Assembly: GCF_009792235.1 (NCBI RefSeq)
Contig: NZ_CP046973.1
Coordinates: forward strand, 1,240,001 to 1,304,000
Reading direction: 5' to 3'
DNA length: 64,000 bases
Source: Microcystis aeruginosa FD4
Lineage (GTDB): Bacteria > Cyanobacteriota > Cyanobacteriia > Cyanobacteriales > Microcystaceae
Below the pieces are notes generated by a model. It saw nothing but the letters and a program-made list of their open reading frames with translations. It made no database searches and was not told the DNA's origin. Below are positions 44,059 to 55,097 of this stretch, piece by piece; positions within the stretch are counted from its first letter, which is position 1; each line of letters begins with the position of its first letter. The translations under genes and the position numbers were made by a program.

Positions 44059-45489
44059 ATGAGTGAATTCGACTACGATTTAATTATTATCGGTGCTGGC
44101 GTTGGTGGCCACGGGGCAGCCCTACACGCGGTCAAATGTGGGCTAAAAACAGCTATTATCGAAGCCAAAGATATGGGAGGAACCTGTGTTAATCGCGGTT
44201 GTATTCCCTCTAAAGCTTTACTGGCAGCCTCGGGACGGGTGCGCGAATTGGCCGATAGTGACCATCTGAAAAGTTTAGGTATTGCCATCGGTGGTGTTAA
44301 TTTTGACCGTCCGACAATTGCCGATCATGCTAACAACCTTGTCAGTAAAATTAGAGGCGATCTTACTAATAGTCTTAAACGTCTCAAGGTTGATACTATC
44401 CACGGTTGGGGAAAAATCGCCGGCCCGCAAAAAGTCAGCGTCATCGGGGATAGTGGCGAAAAAATCTACACTGCTAAGGATATTATGCTCTGTCCGGGGT
44501 CGGTTCCTTTTGTTCCACCGGGGATCGAGATCGATCATAAAACGGTTTTTACCAGCGATGAGGCCGTTAGATTAGAAACTTTACCCAAGTGGATTGCAAT
44601 TATCGGTAGTGGTTATATCGGTCTGGAATTTTCGGATATATACACCGCTTTGGGTTGTGAAGTGACGATGATCGAAGCTTTAGATAGTCTCATGCCTGGA
44701 TTTGACCCAGAAATCTCGAAAATCGCTGAAAGAGTTCTGATTAAACCTAGAGATATCGAGACCTATGTGGGAGTTTTGGCAAAAAGTATTAAACCGGGGA
44801 ATCCTGTGGCCATTGAACTGGTGGACGCAAAAAGCAAAGAAGCGATCGAAATTTTAGAAGTAGATGCTTGTTTAGTCGCTACAGGAAGAATCCCTGCGAC
44901 CAAGAATCTCGGATTGGAATTTGTCGGGGTAGAACTGGATAAACGCGGTTTTATTGCCGTTAATGACAAAATGCAGGTAATTCAGGACGGTGAACCGGTT
45001 CCCCATCTCTGGGCCGTGGGCGATGCTACGGGTAAAATGATGTTAGCTCACGCTGCTTCGGGTCAAGGGGTAATAGCCATTGAAAATATCTGTAATCGCC
45101 CAAAAACCATCGATTATCGCAGTATTCCCGCCGCCGCTTTTACCCACCCCGAAATTAGTTATGTGGGTTTAACGGAACCGCAAGCAGAAGTTTTGGCACA
45201 GGAAGAAGGGTATAAGGTGGCTTCTGTCAAGACCTATTTTAAGGGAAATTCTAAAGCTTTAGCGGAAGGAGAAACGGAAGGCATCGCTAAAGTCGTTTAT
45301 CGTCAGGATACGGGCGAATTACTCGGTGTTCATATTATCGGTATCCACGCATCGGATTTAATTCAAGAAGCGGCCAATGCGATCGCTGAACGTAAATCTG
45401 TCGATGAACTCGCTTTCCGCATCCACACCCATCCAACTCTCTCAGAAGTCCTCGACGAAGCTTATAAACGCGCTGAAGTGGCAGCATAG
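44059..45489 (+). CDS. lpdA: dihydrolipoamide dehydrogenase (E3)
   Basis: 476 residues from [20 protein letters not shown]. The FAD Rossmann motif (GAGVGG), the redox disulfide [15 protein letters not shown], the NAD site [10 protein letters not shown] and the His-Glu active-site motif HTHPTLSE are intact. The enzyme serves pyruvate dehydrogenase and glycine decarboxylase. Nine upstream in-frame codons exist but the FAD motif spacing favours this start. Confidence 0.95.
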   Translation: MSEFDYDLIIIGAGVGGHGAALHAVKCGLKTAIIEAKDMGGTCVNRGCIPSKALLAASGRVRELADSDHLKSLGIAIGGVNFDRPTIADHANNLVSKIRGDLTNSLKRLKVDTIHGWGKIAGPQKVSVIGDSGEKIYTAKDIMLCPGSVPFVPPGIEIDHKTVFTSDEAVRLETLPKWIAIIGSGYIGLEFSDIYTALGCEVTMIEALDSLMPGFDPEISKIAERVLIKPRDIETYVGVLAKSIKPGNPVAIELVDAKSKEAIEILEVDACLVATGRIPATKNLGLEFVGVELDKRGFIAVNDKMQVIQDGEPVPHLWAVGDATGKMMLAHAASGQGVIAIENICNRPKTIDYRSIPAAAFTHPEISYVGLTEPQAEVLAQEEGYKVASVKTYFKGNSKALAEGETEGIAKVVYRQDTGELLGVHIIGIHASDLIQEAANAIAERKSVDELAFRIHTHPTLSEVLDEAYKRAEVAA

Positions 45490-45594
45490 AGTCAGTTATC
45501 AGTTATCAGTGATCAGTGATCAGTTATTACCGTTAAGTTTCCGACTCCTAAATTCTGACTCCTTTCTCTTTTTTTACTTTTTACTTTCAAGATT

Positions 45595-45771
45595 ATGTTT
45601 GGATTAGGTTGGCCAGAAATAGTAATTATTGCTGTGGTTGTTCTCCTGATATTTGGACCGAAAAAAATACCCGAATTTGGGGCAGCTTTGGGGAAAACTT
45701 TACGGGGATTTAAAGAAGAAATCAATCAAGATGATCAAGAAAGCGAAGACAGTGACGAGAAGATGAGATAG
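45595..45771 (+). CDS. tatA: Sec-independent translocase TatA/E
   Basis: 58 residues. MFGLGWPEIVIIAVVVLLIF is the N-terminal helix, then FGPKKIPEFGAALGKTLRGF is the hinge and amphipathic helix, with an acidic tail. TatA forms the pore for folded proteins, including thylakoid targets. It is short at the C-terminus compared with E. coli, as usual in cyanobacteria. Repeat DNA surrounds it. Confidence 0.9.
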   Translation: MFGLGWPEIVIIAVVVLLIFGPKKIPEFGAALGKTLRGFKEEINQDDQESEDSDEKMR

Positions 45772-45920
45772 ATTGCGGCTGTCAGGGCGAATGCAATTCG
45801 CCCCTACAATAACATTATTGCGCCAATGGTAGGGGCGCACCGTGGTCAGTGAGTTGATCGAACTGCGTGCACCCAAAAATTGAGATGCACCCAATCAGTT
45901 ATCAGTTATCAGTTATCAGT

Positions 45921-46018
45921 TATAGCGGTATGCAGTCGAATGAGGTATACTGCAACAAGCTATAAGTCAGTCTAGGCAAGACGATGGTCTGTATCTCACT
46001 CAAGCGAATACCGCTATA
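45921..46018. mobile_element. 98-bp MITE with TATAGCGGTAT ends
   Basis: Inverted ends TATAGCGGTATGC and GAATACCGCTATA (12 of 13). No ORF. It is preceded by a TTATCAG run and a region (45780-45895) sharing GCGCCCCTACC-type palindromes with 20700 and 62570. A relative with TTATAGCGTTT ends is at 61326. Confidence 0.7.
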
Positions 46019-46085
46019 TTACTATTAAATAGTAGTTGCCCACTGTCTTTTCACTCTTTACTGATTACTGATTACTGATAACTGA

Positions 46086-47489
46086 TTACTGAATATCTGC
46101 TTCTCCCCCGACCACCACATCGCGGATACGGAGACTGGGACCACCGCAGCCGACGGGTAAACCACTTTGACCCCCTTTTCCGCAGCCTCCCGACTCATCC
46201 CAGTAGAAATCATCACCAATTGCCTCAATATTGGCTAGGGTTTTAAAGACATTACCGGAGAGAGTCACATCTTTAACCGGTTCAGCAATTTCTCCATCGC
46301 GAATCATCCAAGCTTCCCCGGCGCTAAAAGTGAACATTTCGCCGTTAGTCATGCCTCCCTGCCAATTTTGGGCATAAACTCCCGTTTTTATCCCCGAAAA
46401 TAACTCTTTAACGGGAGTAGTTCCCCGTTCAATCCAAGTGTTGGTCATGCGGACAATGGGCGGATAATGATAATTGAGACAACGGGCGTTACCGGTCGGT
46501 TTTTCGCCTAATTTGCCCGCCGTTTCCCGCGAATGCAGTCTTCCCACCAAAACCCCATCTTTAATTAACTGAGTCGTGGTCGCGGGGGTTCCCTCATCGT
46601 CATAAAAATAACTGCCCCGATGACCTTCCGGATGGGCCCCGTCAAAGATTTGCAGGTTATCTGGCCCGAAACGTTTGCCCATACTCATCACCTCCAAAAG
46701 GTCAGGATTTTCGTACAACATATCTGCCTCGGAAAGGTGGCCAAAAGCCTCATGGACGAACAGACCGGTTAAAATGGGATCGATGACGACGGTGTAGGTA
46801 TCGCCCTTGACAGGGGGCAGAACTAGGGCTTGTACGGCCCGTTTAGCCGACCCTTGCACCTGTTCTTCTAAATTGACCAGATCCTCGAAAGCTTTTCGGG
46901 ATCCCGTGGTTTCCCGGCCCGTTTGTACGCTGTCTCCATCCCTAGCGGTGGCCGAAAAACGCATTTCTAAGTCTGACCATTTTTGTTCGATTAAAGTCCC
47001 GTCAGAAGTGCCTAAAAGAATATGTTGACTGCTATCGCTGTAACGGACGGAAGTGGTGGCAATACTGGCATGGTGTTGACGCAATAGATTATTATAGCGA
47101 TCGCAGAGGGCTTTTTTATCGGCTAATGGTACTAAACGCGGGTCCGTTCCCGTTAAAGGCAATTCACAGGAGATAATTACAGGTTCTACTGGAACAATCA
47201 GGGTTTCTTCTTCCCCAATTAAACGGGCAGCAGCGATCGCATCTTCTAATCGTTCCTGTAAACTGGATAATTGATTAAAGCTGGCAAATCCCCAACCTCC
47301 TTTATAACAAGCGCGTACCTGACCACCGATAGCAATACCTTCGCTGAGGGTTTCCACTCGTTCGGAACGCAGTAGAATATTGGTTCCCCGCGCTTCTTCC
47401 AGACGAATTGTCAGGAAATCGACGCGGTTTTTATAACGGTTAATCAGTTCACTAATCAGGTTTTTATAGTCGTTTAGAGTATCGGTCAT
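46086..47489 (-). CDS. tldD: TldD-family metalloprotease
   Basis: 467 residues. The metal-binding HEAFGHLSEAD motif lies near residue 245, and the C-terminal GCGGPSLRIRDVVVGG region is conserved. TldD works with TldE/PmbA in processing peptides, in other bacteria microcin B17 and possibly RiPPs. No tldE is next to it. Downstream (toward 46018) lies repeat DNA. Confidence 0.92.
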   Translation of the reverse strand: MTDTLNDYKNLISELINRYKNRVDFLTIRLEEARGTNILLRSERVETLSEGIAIGGQVRACYKGGWGFASFNQLSSLQERLEDAIAAARLIGEEETLIVPVEPVIISCELPLTGTDPRLVPLADKKALCDRYNNLLRQHHASIATTSVRYSDSSQHILLGTSDGTLIEQKWSDLEMRFSATARDGDSVQTGRETTGSRKAFEDLVNLEEQVQGSAKRAVQALVLPPVKGDTYTVVIDPILTGLFVHEAFGHLSEADMLYENPDLLEVMSMGKRFGPDNLQIFDGAHPEGHRGSYFYDDEGTPATTTQLIKDGVLVGRLHSRETAGKLGEKPTGNARCLNYHYPPIVRMTNTWIERGTTPVKELFSGIKTGVYAQNWQGGMTNGEMFTFSAGEAWMIRDGEIAEPVKDVTLSGNVFKTLANIEAIGDDFYWDESGGCGKGGQSGLPVGCGGPSLRIRDVVVGGEADIQ

Positions 47490-47504
47490 AGGAATTATGA
47501 ATCA

Positions 47505-47838
47505 TGAATTATGAATTATGAATTGGGAAGTGGGGTGTGGGGTGTGATGGGGTAGTGGGGAGATGGGGAGATGGGGTGTGGGGTGTGGGGTGTGGGGTGT
47601 GGGGTGTGGGGTGTGATGGGGTGTGGGGTGTGGGGTGTGATGGGGTGTGGGGAGATGGGGAGATGGGGTAGTGGGGTAGTGGGGCATTTGGCTGAAATTT
47701 CCCTAAACCCCTATATCCCTAAACCCCTATCCCTAAATGCCCTTTCTAACTGATAACTGATAACTGATAACTGATAACTGATAACTGATAACTGATAACT
47801 GATAACTGATAACTGATAACTGATAACTGATAACTGAA
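47505..47838. repeat. minisatellites and heptameric STRR array
   Basis: GGGTGTG arrays (about 47530-47660), GGGGAGAT units, then a run of the seven-base unit AACTGAT, about 12 copies (47752-47836). It ends three bases before the carB stop codon. No gene in 47490-47840. Confidence 0.9.
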
Positions 47839-47840
47839 AA

Positions 47841-50800
47841 TTAGGCGAGATAATCCTGTAAAGCTTTCACCTCTAAAGGTTGGGATTGCAGGGATTTTAG
47901 GGCTGCTACCGTCGCTTTTGCCCCAGCGATAGTGGTGATAATTGGTAACTTATAATCGAGGGCAGTACGGCGAATTTGTCGGCCATCGTTTTGGGATTCT
48001 TCACCACTGGGAGTATTGACAATAAACTGAATCCAGTCATTTTTGATCCAATCGATAACGTGGGGACGACCTTCGTGAATTTTTAGCACCAAATCGATAT
48101 TTTCGCAACCGTTTTCTAACAAAACTTCACGAGTTCCGGAAGTGGCGACGACGCGAAAACCGAGGGATTGCAGATCCTTAACCACGGGAACCATGGGGGT
48201 TTTATCGCGATCGTTCATCGAGACAAAAACCGTCCCACTGGTGGCTAAAATCACGCCAGCGGCCATTTCTGCTTTAGCGAAAGCTTTGCCAAAATCGCTG
48301 TCAATCCCCATTACTTCGCCTGTGGAACGCATTTCTGGCCCCAGGAGAGTATCAGCACCGGGGAACTTCTGGAAGGGTAAAACCGCTTCTTTGACGGCAA
48401 TATGACGGGGAATTGCTTCGCTGATGATACCCAATTCCGTCAGGGTTCGGCCCGACATGACGAGGGAGGCAACTTTTGCCAAAGGAACTCCCGTCGCTTT
48501 GGAAACGTAGGGAACAGTACGACTAGCGCGGGGATTCGCTTCTAAGATATAAACTGTCTCCCCCTGTACCGCATACTGGATATTCATCAAACCGATTACT
48601 TTTAACGCTTTCGCTAGTTCCACCGTCCATTGTCGAATTGTGGTTAAAACTGAGTCGGTCAGGGACGTATGGGGGATAGAACAGGCAGAATCGCCCGAAT
48701 GTACGCCCGCTTGTTCGATATGTTCCATTAATCCCCCGATAACTACTGTTCCCGTCGTATCTGACAGAGCATCCACATCCACTTCGATGGCATTTTCGAG
48801 GAATTTATCGATTAAAATCGGGTGATCCGGTTCTATCTGTACCGCATACTTCATATAGCGTTCCAATTCGCTATCGGAATAGACGATTTCCATTGCCCGA
48901 CCGCCCAAAACGTAGGACGGACGTACTACCACAGGATAACCGATGCGTTTAGCCACTGCTTGGGATTCTTGGAAACTGCGGGCAATACCGTTGGCAGGTT
49001 GTCGGATATCTAATTGTCGGAGGATTTGTTCAAAGCGTTCCCGATCCTCAGCAATATCGATCGAATCGGGTGAAGTTCCCCAAATTTTGGTATTTACGGG
49101 ACAATTAGGCGATTCTAGATATATTTGCAGGGGAACCGCTAGTTTTAAGGGAGTTTGCCCACCGAATTGAATAATTAAACCCTCTGGTTGTTCCGCTTCG
49201 ATGATATTTAAGACATCCTCTTTGGTCAGGGGTTCAAAGTAAAGGCGATCGCTGGTATCGTAATCGGTGGAGACAGTTTCCGGGTTAGAGTTGACCATAA
49301 TCGTCTCAAAACCAGCTTGACTGAGGGAAAAAGCGGCATGACAACAACAGTAGTCAAATTCTATCCCCTGGCCGATGCGATTGGGGCCACCACCGAGGAT
49401 CATCACTTTGCGTTTATCGGAGGGTAAAACTTCCGATTCTACCTGTTCGTAGGTGGAATAATAATAGGGTGTCAGAGCCTCAAATTCTGCCGCGCAGGTG
49501 TCCACCATTTTATAGACTGGAACAATACCTAAACCCTTGCGATAACTTCTGACTTCATCCTCGCTGCTGTTGGTGGCGAAGGCGATCTGGCGATCGCTAA
49601 AACCCTGTTGTTTAATGGCGAATAAGTCCTCTTTGCTAAGACTTTTCAGGGGAGTTCGTTTGAGAAACTTCTCGGTTTCCATCAAATCGGCCAATTTATC
49701 GAGGAACCAGGGATCAATCCCGGTTAGTTCGTGGATTTCCTCTCCATTCATGCCCAATTTAAAAGCATGATAGATACTATAAACCCGTTCGGGGTTAGGT
49801 GTCCGCAAACCGGCCCGGACTTCCGAGAGGGGGGGGAGAGTTTCGACTTTATCGCAACCAAAGCCAAAACGTCCCGTTTCTAGGGAGCGGAGAGCTTTTT
49901 GAAAGGATTCTTGGAAAGTTCGACCGATAGCCATAGCTTCCCCGACGGATTTCATCTGGGTGGTTAGAATCGGTTGGGAGCCGGGGAATTTCTCGAAGGC
50001 AAAGCGAGGAATTTTGGTGACGACGTAATCGATAGTCGGTTCAAAGGAAGCTGGGGTTTTTTTGGTGATATCGTTGGGAATTTCGTCTAAAGTGTAGCCT
50101 ACTGCTAGTTTAGCGGCAAATTTAGCGATCGGGAATCCCGTAGCTTTCGATGCTAGGGCCGAAGAACGCGATACCCGGGGATTCATCTCGATCACGATTA
50201 CGTCGCCGTTAGTGGGATTAACGGAGAATTGGATGTTCGAGCCGCCAGTTTCTACGCCAATTTCCCGAATAATTGCCTTAGAATAGTCCCGGAGGCGTTG
50301 GTATTCTTTATCGGTTAGGGTTTGGGCGGGCGCAACCGTAATCGAGTCGCCGGTATGGACTCCCATCGGGTCAAAGTTTTCGATCGAACAGATGATCACC
50401 ACGTTATCGGCTAGATCGCGCATTACCTCTAATTCGTATTCTTTCCAGCCAATTAGGGATTTTTCGACGAGAATTTGCGATGTAGGCGAACAATCTAGAC
50501 CATACTGGGCCATCGGTTCAAATTCTTCTTGGTTATAGGCAATACCGCCCCCCGTTCCCCCTAAAGTGAAGGCCGGCCGGATAATGAGAGGATAGGAACC
50601 GATCTGATGGGCGATCGCTTTTGCCTCCTCTAAATTGTTGGCAATCCCCGAAGGACAGACGGGAACACCGATTTTCTCCATTGCTTTTTTGAATAGTTCC
50701 CTATCTTCGGCTTTTTCAATAGCGGGAAGTTTTGCCCCGATCAGTTCCACGTTATATTTTTCTAAAACGCCGCTTTTGGCCAAAGCGACGGCGGTATTCA

Positions 50801-51086
50801 GGGCAGTTTGACCCCCCATAGTCGGTAGAATCGCATCAGGGCGTTCTTTAGCGATAATTTTCTCGACAATTTCCGGCAGAATTGGTTCAATGTAGGTGCG
50901 ATCGGCCATTTCTGGATCGGTCATGATCGAGGCGGGGTTAGAATTGACTAAAATTACCTCATAACCTTCTTCTCGCAGGGCTTTACAGGCTTGAGTTCCC
51001 GAATAGTCGAATTCACAGGCTTGTCCGATGACAATCGGGCCAGCGCCCAAGATTAGGATTTTTTGTAAGTCATCACGGCGTGGCAT
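47841..51086 (-). CDS. carB: carbamoyl phosphate synthase large subunit
   Basis: 1081 residues. Two ATP-grasp halves: the first with [20 protein letters not shown] and [16 protein letters not shown], the second with [20 protein letters not shown] and [15 protein letters not shown]. The MGS-like allosteric domain at the end contains [14 protein letters not shown]. It makes carbamoyl phosphate for arginine and pyrimidines. The small subunit carA is elsewhere, as is usual in cyanobacteria. Confidence 0.97.
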   Translation of the reverse strand: MPRRDDLQKILILGAGPIVIGQACEFDYSGTQACKALREEGYEVILVNSNPASIMTDPEMADRTYIEPILPEIVEKIIAKERPDAILPTMGGQTALNTAVALAKSGVLEKYNVELIGAKLPAIEKAEDRELFKKAMEKIGVPVCPSGIANNLEEAKAIAHQIGSYPLIIRPAFTLGGTGGGIAYNQEEFEPMAQYGLDCSPTSQILVEKSLIGWKEYELEVMRDLADNVVIICSIENFDPMGVHTGDSITVAPAQTLTDKEYQRLRDYSKAIIREIGVETGGSNIQFSVNPTNGDVIVIEMNPRVSRSSALASKATGFPIAKFAAKLAVGYTLDEIPNDITKKTPASFEPTIDYVVTKIPRFAFEKFPGSQPILTTQMKSVGEAMAIGRTFQESFQKALRSLETGRFGFGCDKVETLPPLSEVRAGLRTPNPERVYSIYHAFKLGMNGEEIHELTGIDPWFLDKLADLMETEKFLKRTPLKSLSKEDLFAIKQQGFSDRQIAFATNSSEDEVRSYRKGLGIVPVYKMVDTCAAEFEALTPYYYSTYEQVESEVLPSDKRKVMILGGGPNRIGQGIEFDYCCCHAAFSLSQAGFETIMVNSNPETVSTDYDTSDRLYFEPLTKEDVLNIIEAEQPEGLIIQFGGQTPLKLAVPLQIYLESPNCPVNTKIWGTSPDSIDIAEDRERFEQILRQLDIRQPANGIARSFQESQAVAKRIGYPVVVRPSYVLGGRAMEIVYSDSELERYMKYAVQIEPDHPILIDKFLENAIEVDVDALSDTTGTVVIGGLMEHIEQAGVHSGDSACSIPHTSLTDSVLTTIRQWTVELAKALKVIGLMNIQYAVQGETVYILEANPRASRTVPYVSKATGVPLAKVASLVMSGRTLTELGIISEAIPRHIAVKEAVLPFQKFPGADTLLGPEMRSTGEVMGIDSDFGKAFAKAEMAAGVILATSGTVFVSMNDRDKTPMVPVVKDLQSLGFRVVATSGTREVLLENGCENIDLVLKIHEGRPHVIDWIKNDWIQFIVNTPSGEESQNDGRQIRRTALDYKLPIITTIAGAKATVAALKSLQSQPLEVKALQDYLA

Positions 51087-51389
51087 AGGCTTAGGGTTGC
51101 TTGACGATAAACCCCAATCATTGTATATGTTGTCACCCTCGATCCCGCAAAGCTTTATTTAGGTTTAATGACCTTGTTGGCTTGAGGAGTCAGTCCCGAT
51201 GAAAAAATTTTCCCCACTAGAGATGAGATAGGTTTCCTTCCCTACACCCCACACCCCACACCCCACACCCCACTTCCCCACTTCCCACTTCCCTGATAAC
51301 TGATCACTGTTTACTGATCACTGATATCGCGTACAATGATAAGATTGTTTTCAAAGATACAATAGGCGTTTGTCTTCGCTAGAGAGTTT
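51087..51389. other. gene-free stretch with a CACCCCA array
   Basis: A run of ACACCCC units (51241-51275), CACTTCCC units and a TTTACTGATCACTG segment. The last 60 bases are the ftrV leader. No ORF is supported. Confidence 0.6.
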
Positions 51390-51626
51390 ATGAAAGTTGG
51401 CGATCGAGTTCGTGTAATTGAGTCCGTGGTAGTTTATCACCATCCTGAACACAAATCGGATCCTTTTGACGTGAAAGGACTGGAGGGAGAGGTGAAAGGG
51501 ATTGTCACCGAATGGCGTGGTAGACCGGTTAGCGCCAACCTACCCGTCCTCGTCGAGTTCAGTAAAAAGTTTAAAGCCCATTTTCGAGATTTTGAAGTAG
51601 AAATCGTGGAAAAAGCCGCCGAATAG
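51390..51626 (+). CDS. ftrV: ferredoxin-thioredoxin reductase variable chain
   Basis: 78 residues. VGDRVRVIESVVVYHHPEHK, FDVKGLEGEVKGIV and NLPVLVEFSKKFKAHFRDFE are the SH3-like alpha (variable) subunit of FTR. It forms a heterodimer with the catalytic FtrC and passes electrons from ferredoxin to thioredoxin in the light. Convergent with tyrS, with 16 bases between. Confidence 0.93.
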   Translation: MKVGDRVRVIESVVVYHHPEHKSDPFDVKGLEGEVKGIVTEWRGRPVSANLPVLVEFSKKFKAHFRDFEVEIVEKAAE

Positions 51627-51642
51627 GGACTTTTTCGCTTAT

Positions 51643-52860
51643 TTAAGCTACAAAGCGAATAAATTTATTTTTGCCCACCTGTAGGACTTTTCCCGTTAAA
51701 GCTTCGGCTGTCTCAAAACTTTTGTCCACATCGGTGATTTTCTCACTATCGATTCTTACCGCACCCCCCTGAATCTGTCTTCTCCCTTCGCCGCTACTTT
51801 TGCACAAGCCAGTAGCCGAAAGAAGATAGAATAGTTTTAGGGGAAAAGTGACCGCTGCGAGGGAAAATTCGGGGACAGAAGCCGCAGCCTCTGTATTTCC
51901 CTGTAGAACTATCTCCTGCGCCGTTTTTTGTGCCTTTAATGCCTCCTCTTCTCCGTGAAACTGGGCAACTACCTCGATCGCCAGTTGTTTTTGTGCCTCT
52001 CGCGGATTGCTCGCTATAGCATCTAAGGGCAAATTTGTCAATAGTTCGTAATAATCTTTTAACAAAGCGTCGGGGGTTTTTTCCAGTTTCGAGTACATGG
52101 ACAGGGCCGATTCCCGCAATCCCACATAATTATTCAGGGATTTGGACATTTTTTGACTGCCATCGGTTCCGATTAAAATCGGTAAAAGTAGCCCGAATTG
52201 CGGTTTTTTGCCGAAATATTTCTGTAAATCACGACCGACGGCAATATTAAATTTTTGATCGGTTCCTCCTAATTCGACATCGGCCTCGACAGCTACGGAA
52301 TCATAACCCTGCATTAAGGGATAAAGAAATTCATGGAGAAAAATCGGGTTTTCCTGGTCGTAGCGTTCGGAAAAGCCTTCTTTTGCCAACATTTGCCCGA
52401 CAGTCATGGTGGAGAGGAGTTCGAGAATTTGCGAGAGGTCTAATTTCCCCAACCATTCCGAGTTATAGCGAATTTCTAGGCGATTAGGGGTGTTAAAATC
52501 TAAAATCGGGCGTAATTGTGCCAGATAATTCTCGGCATTAGCTCTCACTTCTTCGCTCGTCAATTGTTTTCTAACTTCCGATTTTCCAGTCGGATCGCCA
52601 ATTCTAGCGGTAAAATCACCAATAATCACCACTGCTACATGACCAGCATCCTGGAAAGCACGCAGTTTCCGAAAAGGGATACTATGACCTAGGTGAATAT
52701 CGCTGCCGGTGGGGTCAATACCTAGTTTAATTCTTAAAGGGCGATCGGTAGTTTGCAGTAGTTGGGCTAAATTTTCCCTAGGCTCTTGGGAGTCGGGTTG
52801 ATGGGGGAATAAATCACTGGTTCCACGGGTTAACCAGTCTAGGGAGGAAGATACGGTCAT
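51643..52860 (-). CDS. tyrS: tyrosyl-tRNA synthetase
   Basis: 405 residues. [20 protein letters not shown] holds the HIGH-like motif, [16 protein letters not shown] the KMSKS motif, and the end ([20 protein letters not shown]) the S4-like RNA-binding domain. It is of the TyrZ/TyrS2-like longer type. Stand-alone gene. Confidence 0.95.
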   Translation of the reverse strand: MTVSSSLDWLTRGTSDLFPHQPDSQEPRENLAQLLQTTDRPLRIKLGIDPTGSDIHLGHSIPFRKLRAFQDAGHVAVVIIGDFTARIGDPTGKSEVRKQLTSEEVRANAENYLAQLRPILDFNTPNRLEIRYNSEWLGKLDLSQILELLSTMTVGQMLAKEGFSERYDQENPIFLHEFLYPLMQGYDSVAVEADVELGGTDQKFNIAVGRDLQKYFGKKPQFGLLLPILIGTDGSQKMSKSLNNYVGLRESALSMYSKLEKTPDALLKDYYELLTNLPLDAIASNPREAQKQLAIEVVAQFHGEEEALKAQKTAQEIVLQGNTEAAASVPEFSLAAVTFPLKLFYLLSATGLCKSSGEGRRQIQGGAVRIDSEKITDVDKSFETAEALTGKVLQVGKNKFIRFVA

Positions 52861-53057
52861 TGTTGCTCATTTTCCACAGCCTTCCCATTATAGTTTTTTA
52901 TTATGTCAAGTAACAAGCAAAAGGTAAATAAACTGGTATCTTCAGTAAAAGTCGATAACATCTTGACAATTCTCCCGATCGAATATAGAGTCTTAAAATC
53001 TTCTTTTCCAAAATTATCAAAAAATTTTTCTGTCTTGAATTGCGATCAGATAAGCCA

Positions 53058-54743
53058 ATGAATCCTAGTTATAATAACTCTATACCAGTGCAGAGGATCA
53101 AAGTTTCTGTAATTGTTTCTACCTATAAATCAGCAGAGTTTATCTGGGGTTGTCTAGAGGATTTAGTTACTCAAACTCTTTATGAAAAGGGAGAAGTAGA
53201 AATTATTATTATCGATAGTGCTTCTCCGGAAAATGAAGGGGAGATTATCCAAGAGTTTCAAGAAATTTATCCTAATATTATTTACCAGAGAACTAAAGGA
53301 CGAGAACCCCTCTACCGCGCTTGGAATCGCGCTATTAAACTAGCGAGTGGTTCCTATCTCACCAATGGGAATACTGATGATCGTCGCTGTTTCAATGCTC
53401 TGGAAATTATGGCTAATTATCTAGATAATAATAGAGAGATTAGTTTAGTTTATGCCGATCAATTAATTACCACCCTCAAAAATGATACTTTTGCCACCAC
53501 TCCAGCTTTAAAACATTGGAATTGGCCAAATTACTCTTATCAAGAGATGCGTCAAGGTTGTTGTGTGGGTTCTCAACCAATGTGGCGAAAAATGCTGCAC
53601 GATAAATATGGTTATTTTCAGGAAAATTTTCGCTGTGCTGGTGATTACGAATTTTGGTTAAGAATCGGCATTCAAGGGGAAAAAATGGCTTTGATTCCTG
53701 AGATTTTAGGTTTATATTATTTAAATTTCCAAGGTTTAGAACATGGCAGCAATGGTCAAGCATTAGAGGAGCATTATCAAGTGTGTAAAATCTATGGAAT
53801 TCCTCACCCAGAAATTAAGGATATAGAAATTAAACCCAATCCAGTTAAGATGGAAGATTTAGGGAAAATTTTAAATAAGGATGAGCGAGAAAAATTACAA
53901 ACAATTCAAGCTATCTCCCAGAAGAAACTCCCAATTATTGTTATTGATGGCGTAATTTTTCAACTTGAGCAACGAAAATTAGCTAGGGTTTGGTCTTCAA
54001 TTTTAGAGCATTGGAGTCAATTAGAATTTAGTCAACACATTGTTATTTTAGATAGAAATAACACCGCACCACGATGGGAAGAATTTAAATATTGGCCCGC
54101 AGAATCCTACGATTATAATTATACGGGAAAGGATGCCAGAAAAATTCAAGCTATCTGCGATCGCCTACAGGCAAATTTATTTATTTCCACTTTTTATACC
54201 AGTCCCTTAACCACTGCTTCTTTACTTTTTCTTACTTCTGAATCCCCAGAAGAAAACGGCAATTTACCATTAGATTTAGAAAAACACTACGCAATTTTAT
54301 CCGCTTCTAGAATCATCGCTTTTTCCTCTGATATTGCCCAAAATTTAAGAAGGTTATACCCGAAAATTACCTCGGAAAAAATTAATATAATTGAGCTTTT
54401 TGAAGTTAATCAAAAAATAGCAGAAGAAATCAGCAATTTTCTCTGGTATGCGCTCAGTGAACGGAACGAATCAAGTCAGAATCAAGTCTGGTTAGAGTTA
54501 AGAAAATTACAGGAAGCACAACAGACAATGTATCTGAAACAACAGCAAGATTATCATACTATGCAAGAGATGGAAATATCACTAAGAGAATTAGAAAATA
54601 ACCATAATAATCTTCAGAAAAATAATCAGAAATTACAGGAAGAAATTAACTATTTGTCCTCCCGTAAGGGAATAGTAAAAACCATCGGGAAAACTCCTAT
54701 CTTACTTCTTGCTAAGATCAAGAAAAAACTCCCAAGATTTTAG
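53058..54743 (+). CDS. GT2-family glycosyltransferase with a C-terminal extension
   Basis: 561 residues from MNPSYNNSIPVQRIKVSVIV; a TTG six codons earlier is possible. The GT-A domain (15-245) has VSVIVSTYKSAEFIWGCLED, ASGSYLTNGNTDDRRCF (the DxD-like NTDD) and GDYEFWLRIGIQGEKMALI. Residues 260-480 form a second unassigned domain, and 485-560 a coiled coil. Likely involved in surface polysaccharide; acceptor unknown. Flanked by housekeeping genes, not by a polysaccharide cluster. Confidence 0.8.
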   Translation: MNPSYNNSIPVQRIKVSVIVSTYKSAEFIWGCLEDLVTQTLYEKGEVEIIIIDSASPENEGEIIQEFQEIYPNIIYQRTKGREPLYRAWNRAIKLASGSYLTNGNTDDRRCFNALEIMANYLDNNREISLVYADQLITTLKNDTFATTPALKHWNWPNYSYQEMRQGCCVGSQPMWRKMLHDKYGYFQENFRCAGDYEFWLRIGIQGEKMALIPEILGLYYLNFQGLEHGSNGQALEEHYQVCKIYGIPHPEIKDIEIKPNPVKMEDLGKILNKDEREKLQTIQAISQKKLPIIVIDGVIFQLEQRKLARVWSSILEHWSQLEFSQHIVILDRNNTAPRWEEFKYWPAESYDYNYTGKDARKIQAICDRLQANLFISTFYTSPLTTASLLFLTSESPEENGNLPLDLEKHYAILSASRIIAFSSDIAQNLRRLYPKITSEKINIIELFEVNQKIAEEISNFLWYALSERNESSQNQVWLELRKLQEAQQTMYLKQQQDYHTMQEMEISLRELENNHNNLQKNNQKLQEEINYLSSRKGIVKTIGKTPILLLAKIKKKLPRF

Positions 54744-54838
54744 GGAATTAAGGGAAGTTTCCTGACAAGGATTCCAATCCTGGCACGGTAGGGCCTAAAA
54801 GTGGTAAACTAATGTTAAGAATTAGAGGAGAAAACACT

Positions 54839-55063
54839 GTGCCACATTCGATCATCACTGAAATTTGTGAAGGGGTTGCTGATTGCGTTTCCGCTTGTCC
54901 TGTTGCTTGCATCCATCCGGGACCGGGTAAAAATGTTAAAGGAACCGATTGGTATTGGATTGATTTTGCCACTTGTATCGACTGTGGTATCTGTTTACAA
55001 GTATGTCCCGTCGAAGGTGCAATTCTGCCGGAAGAACGTCCCGATTTACAAAAAACTCCCTAA
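54839..55063 (+). CDS. 2[4Fe-4S] ferredoxin
   Basis: 74 residues from GTG at 54839, with AGAGGAG ten bases upstream; an ATG at 54812 is in frame. Two clusters: CVSACPVACIHPG and CIDCGICLQVCP. The protein has an insertion (GKNVKGTDWYWIDFAT) between clusters, as in cyanobacterial bacterial-type ferredoxins. Partner unknown. It ends just before a TTATCAG array. Confidence 0.88.
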   Translation: MPHSIITEICEGVADCVSACPVACIHPGPGKNVKGTDWYWIDFATCIDCGICLQVCPVEGAILPEERPDLQKTP

Positions 55064-55097
55064 TTTATCAGTTATCAGTTATCAGTTATCAGTTATC

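Noticed and set aside
47500..47838. Possible CRISPR array
   Set aside because: The units are short (7-8 bases) and directly tandem without spacers, so these are STRR arrays. No cas gene is present in the window.
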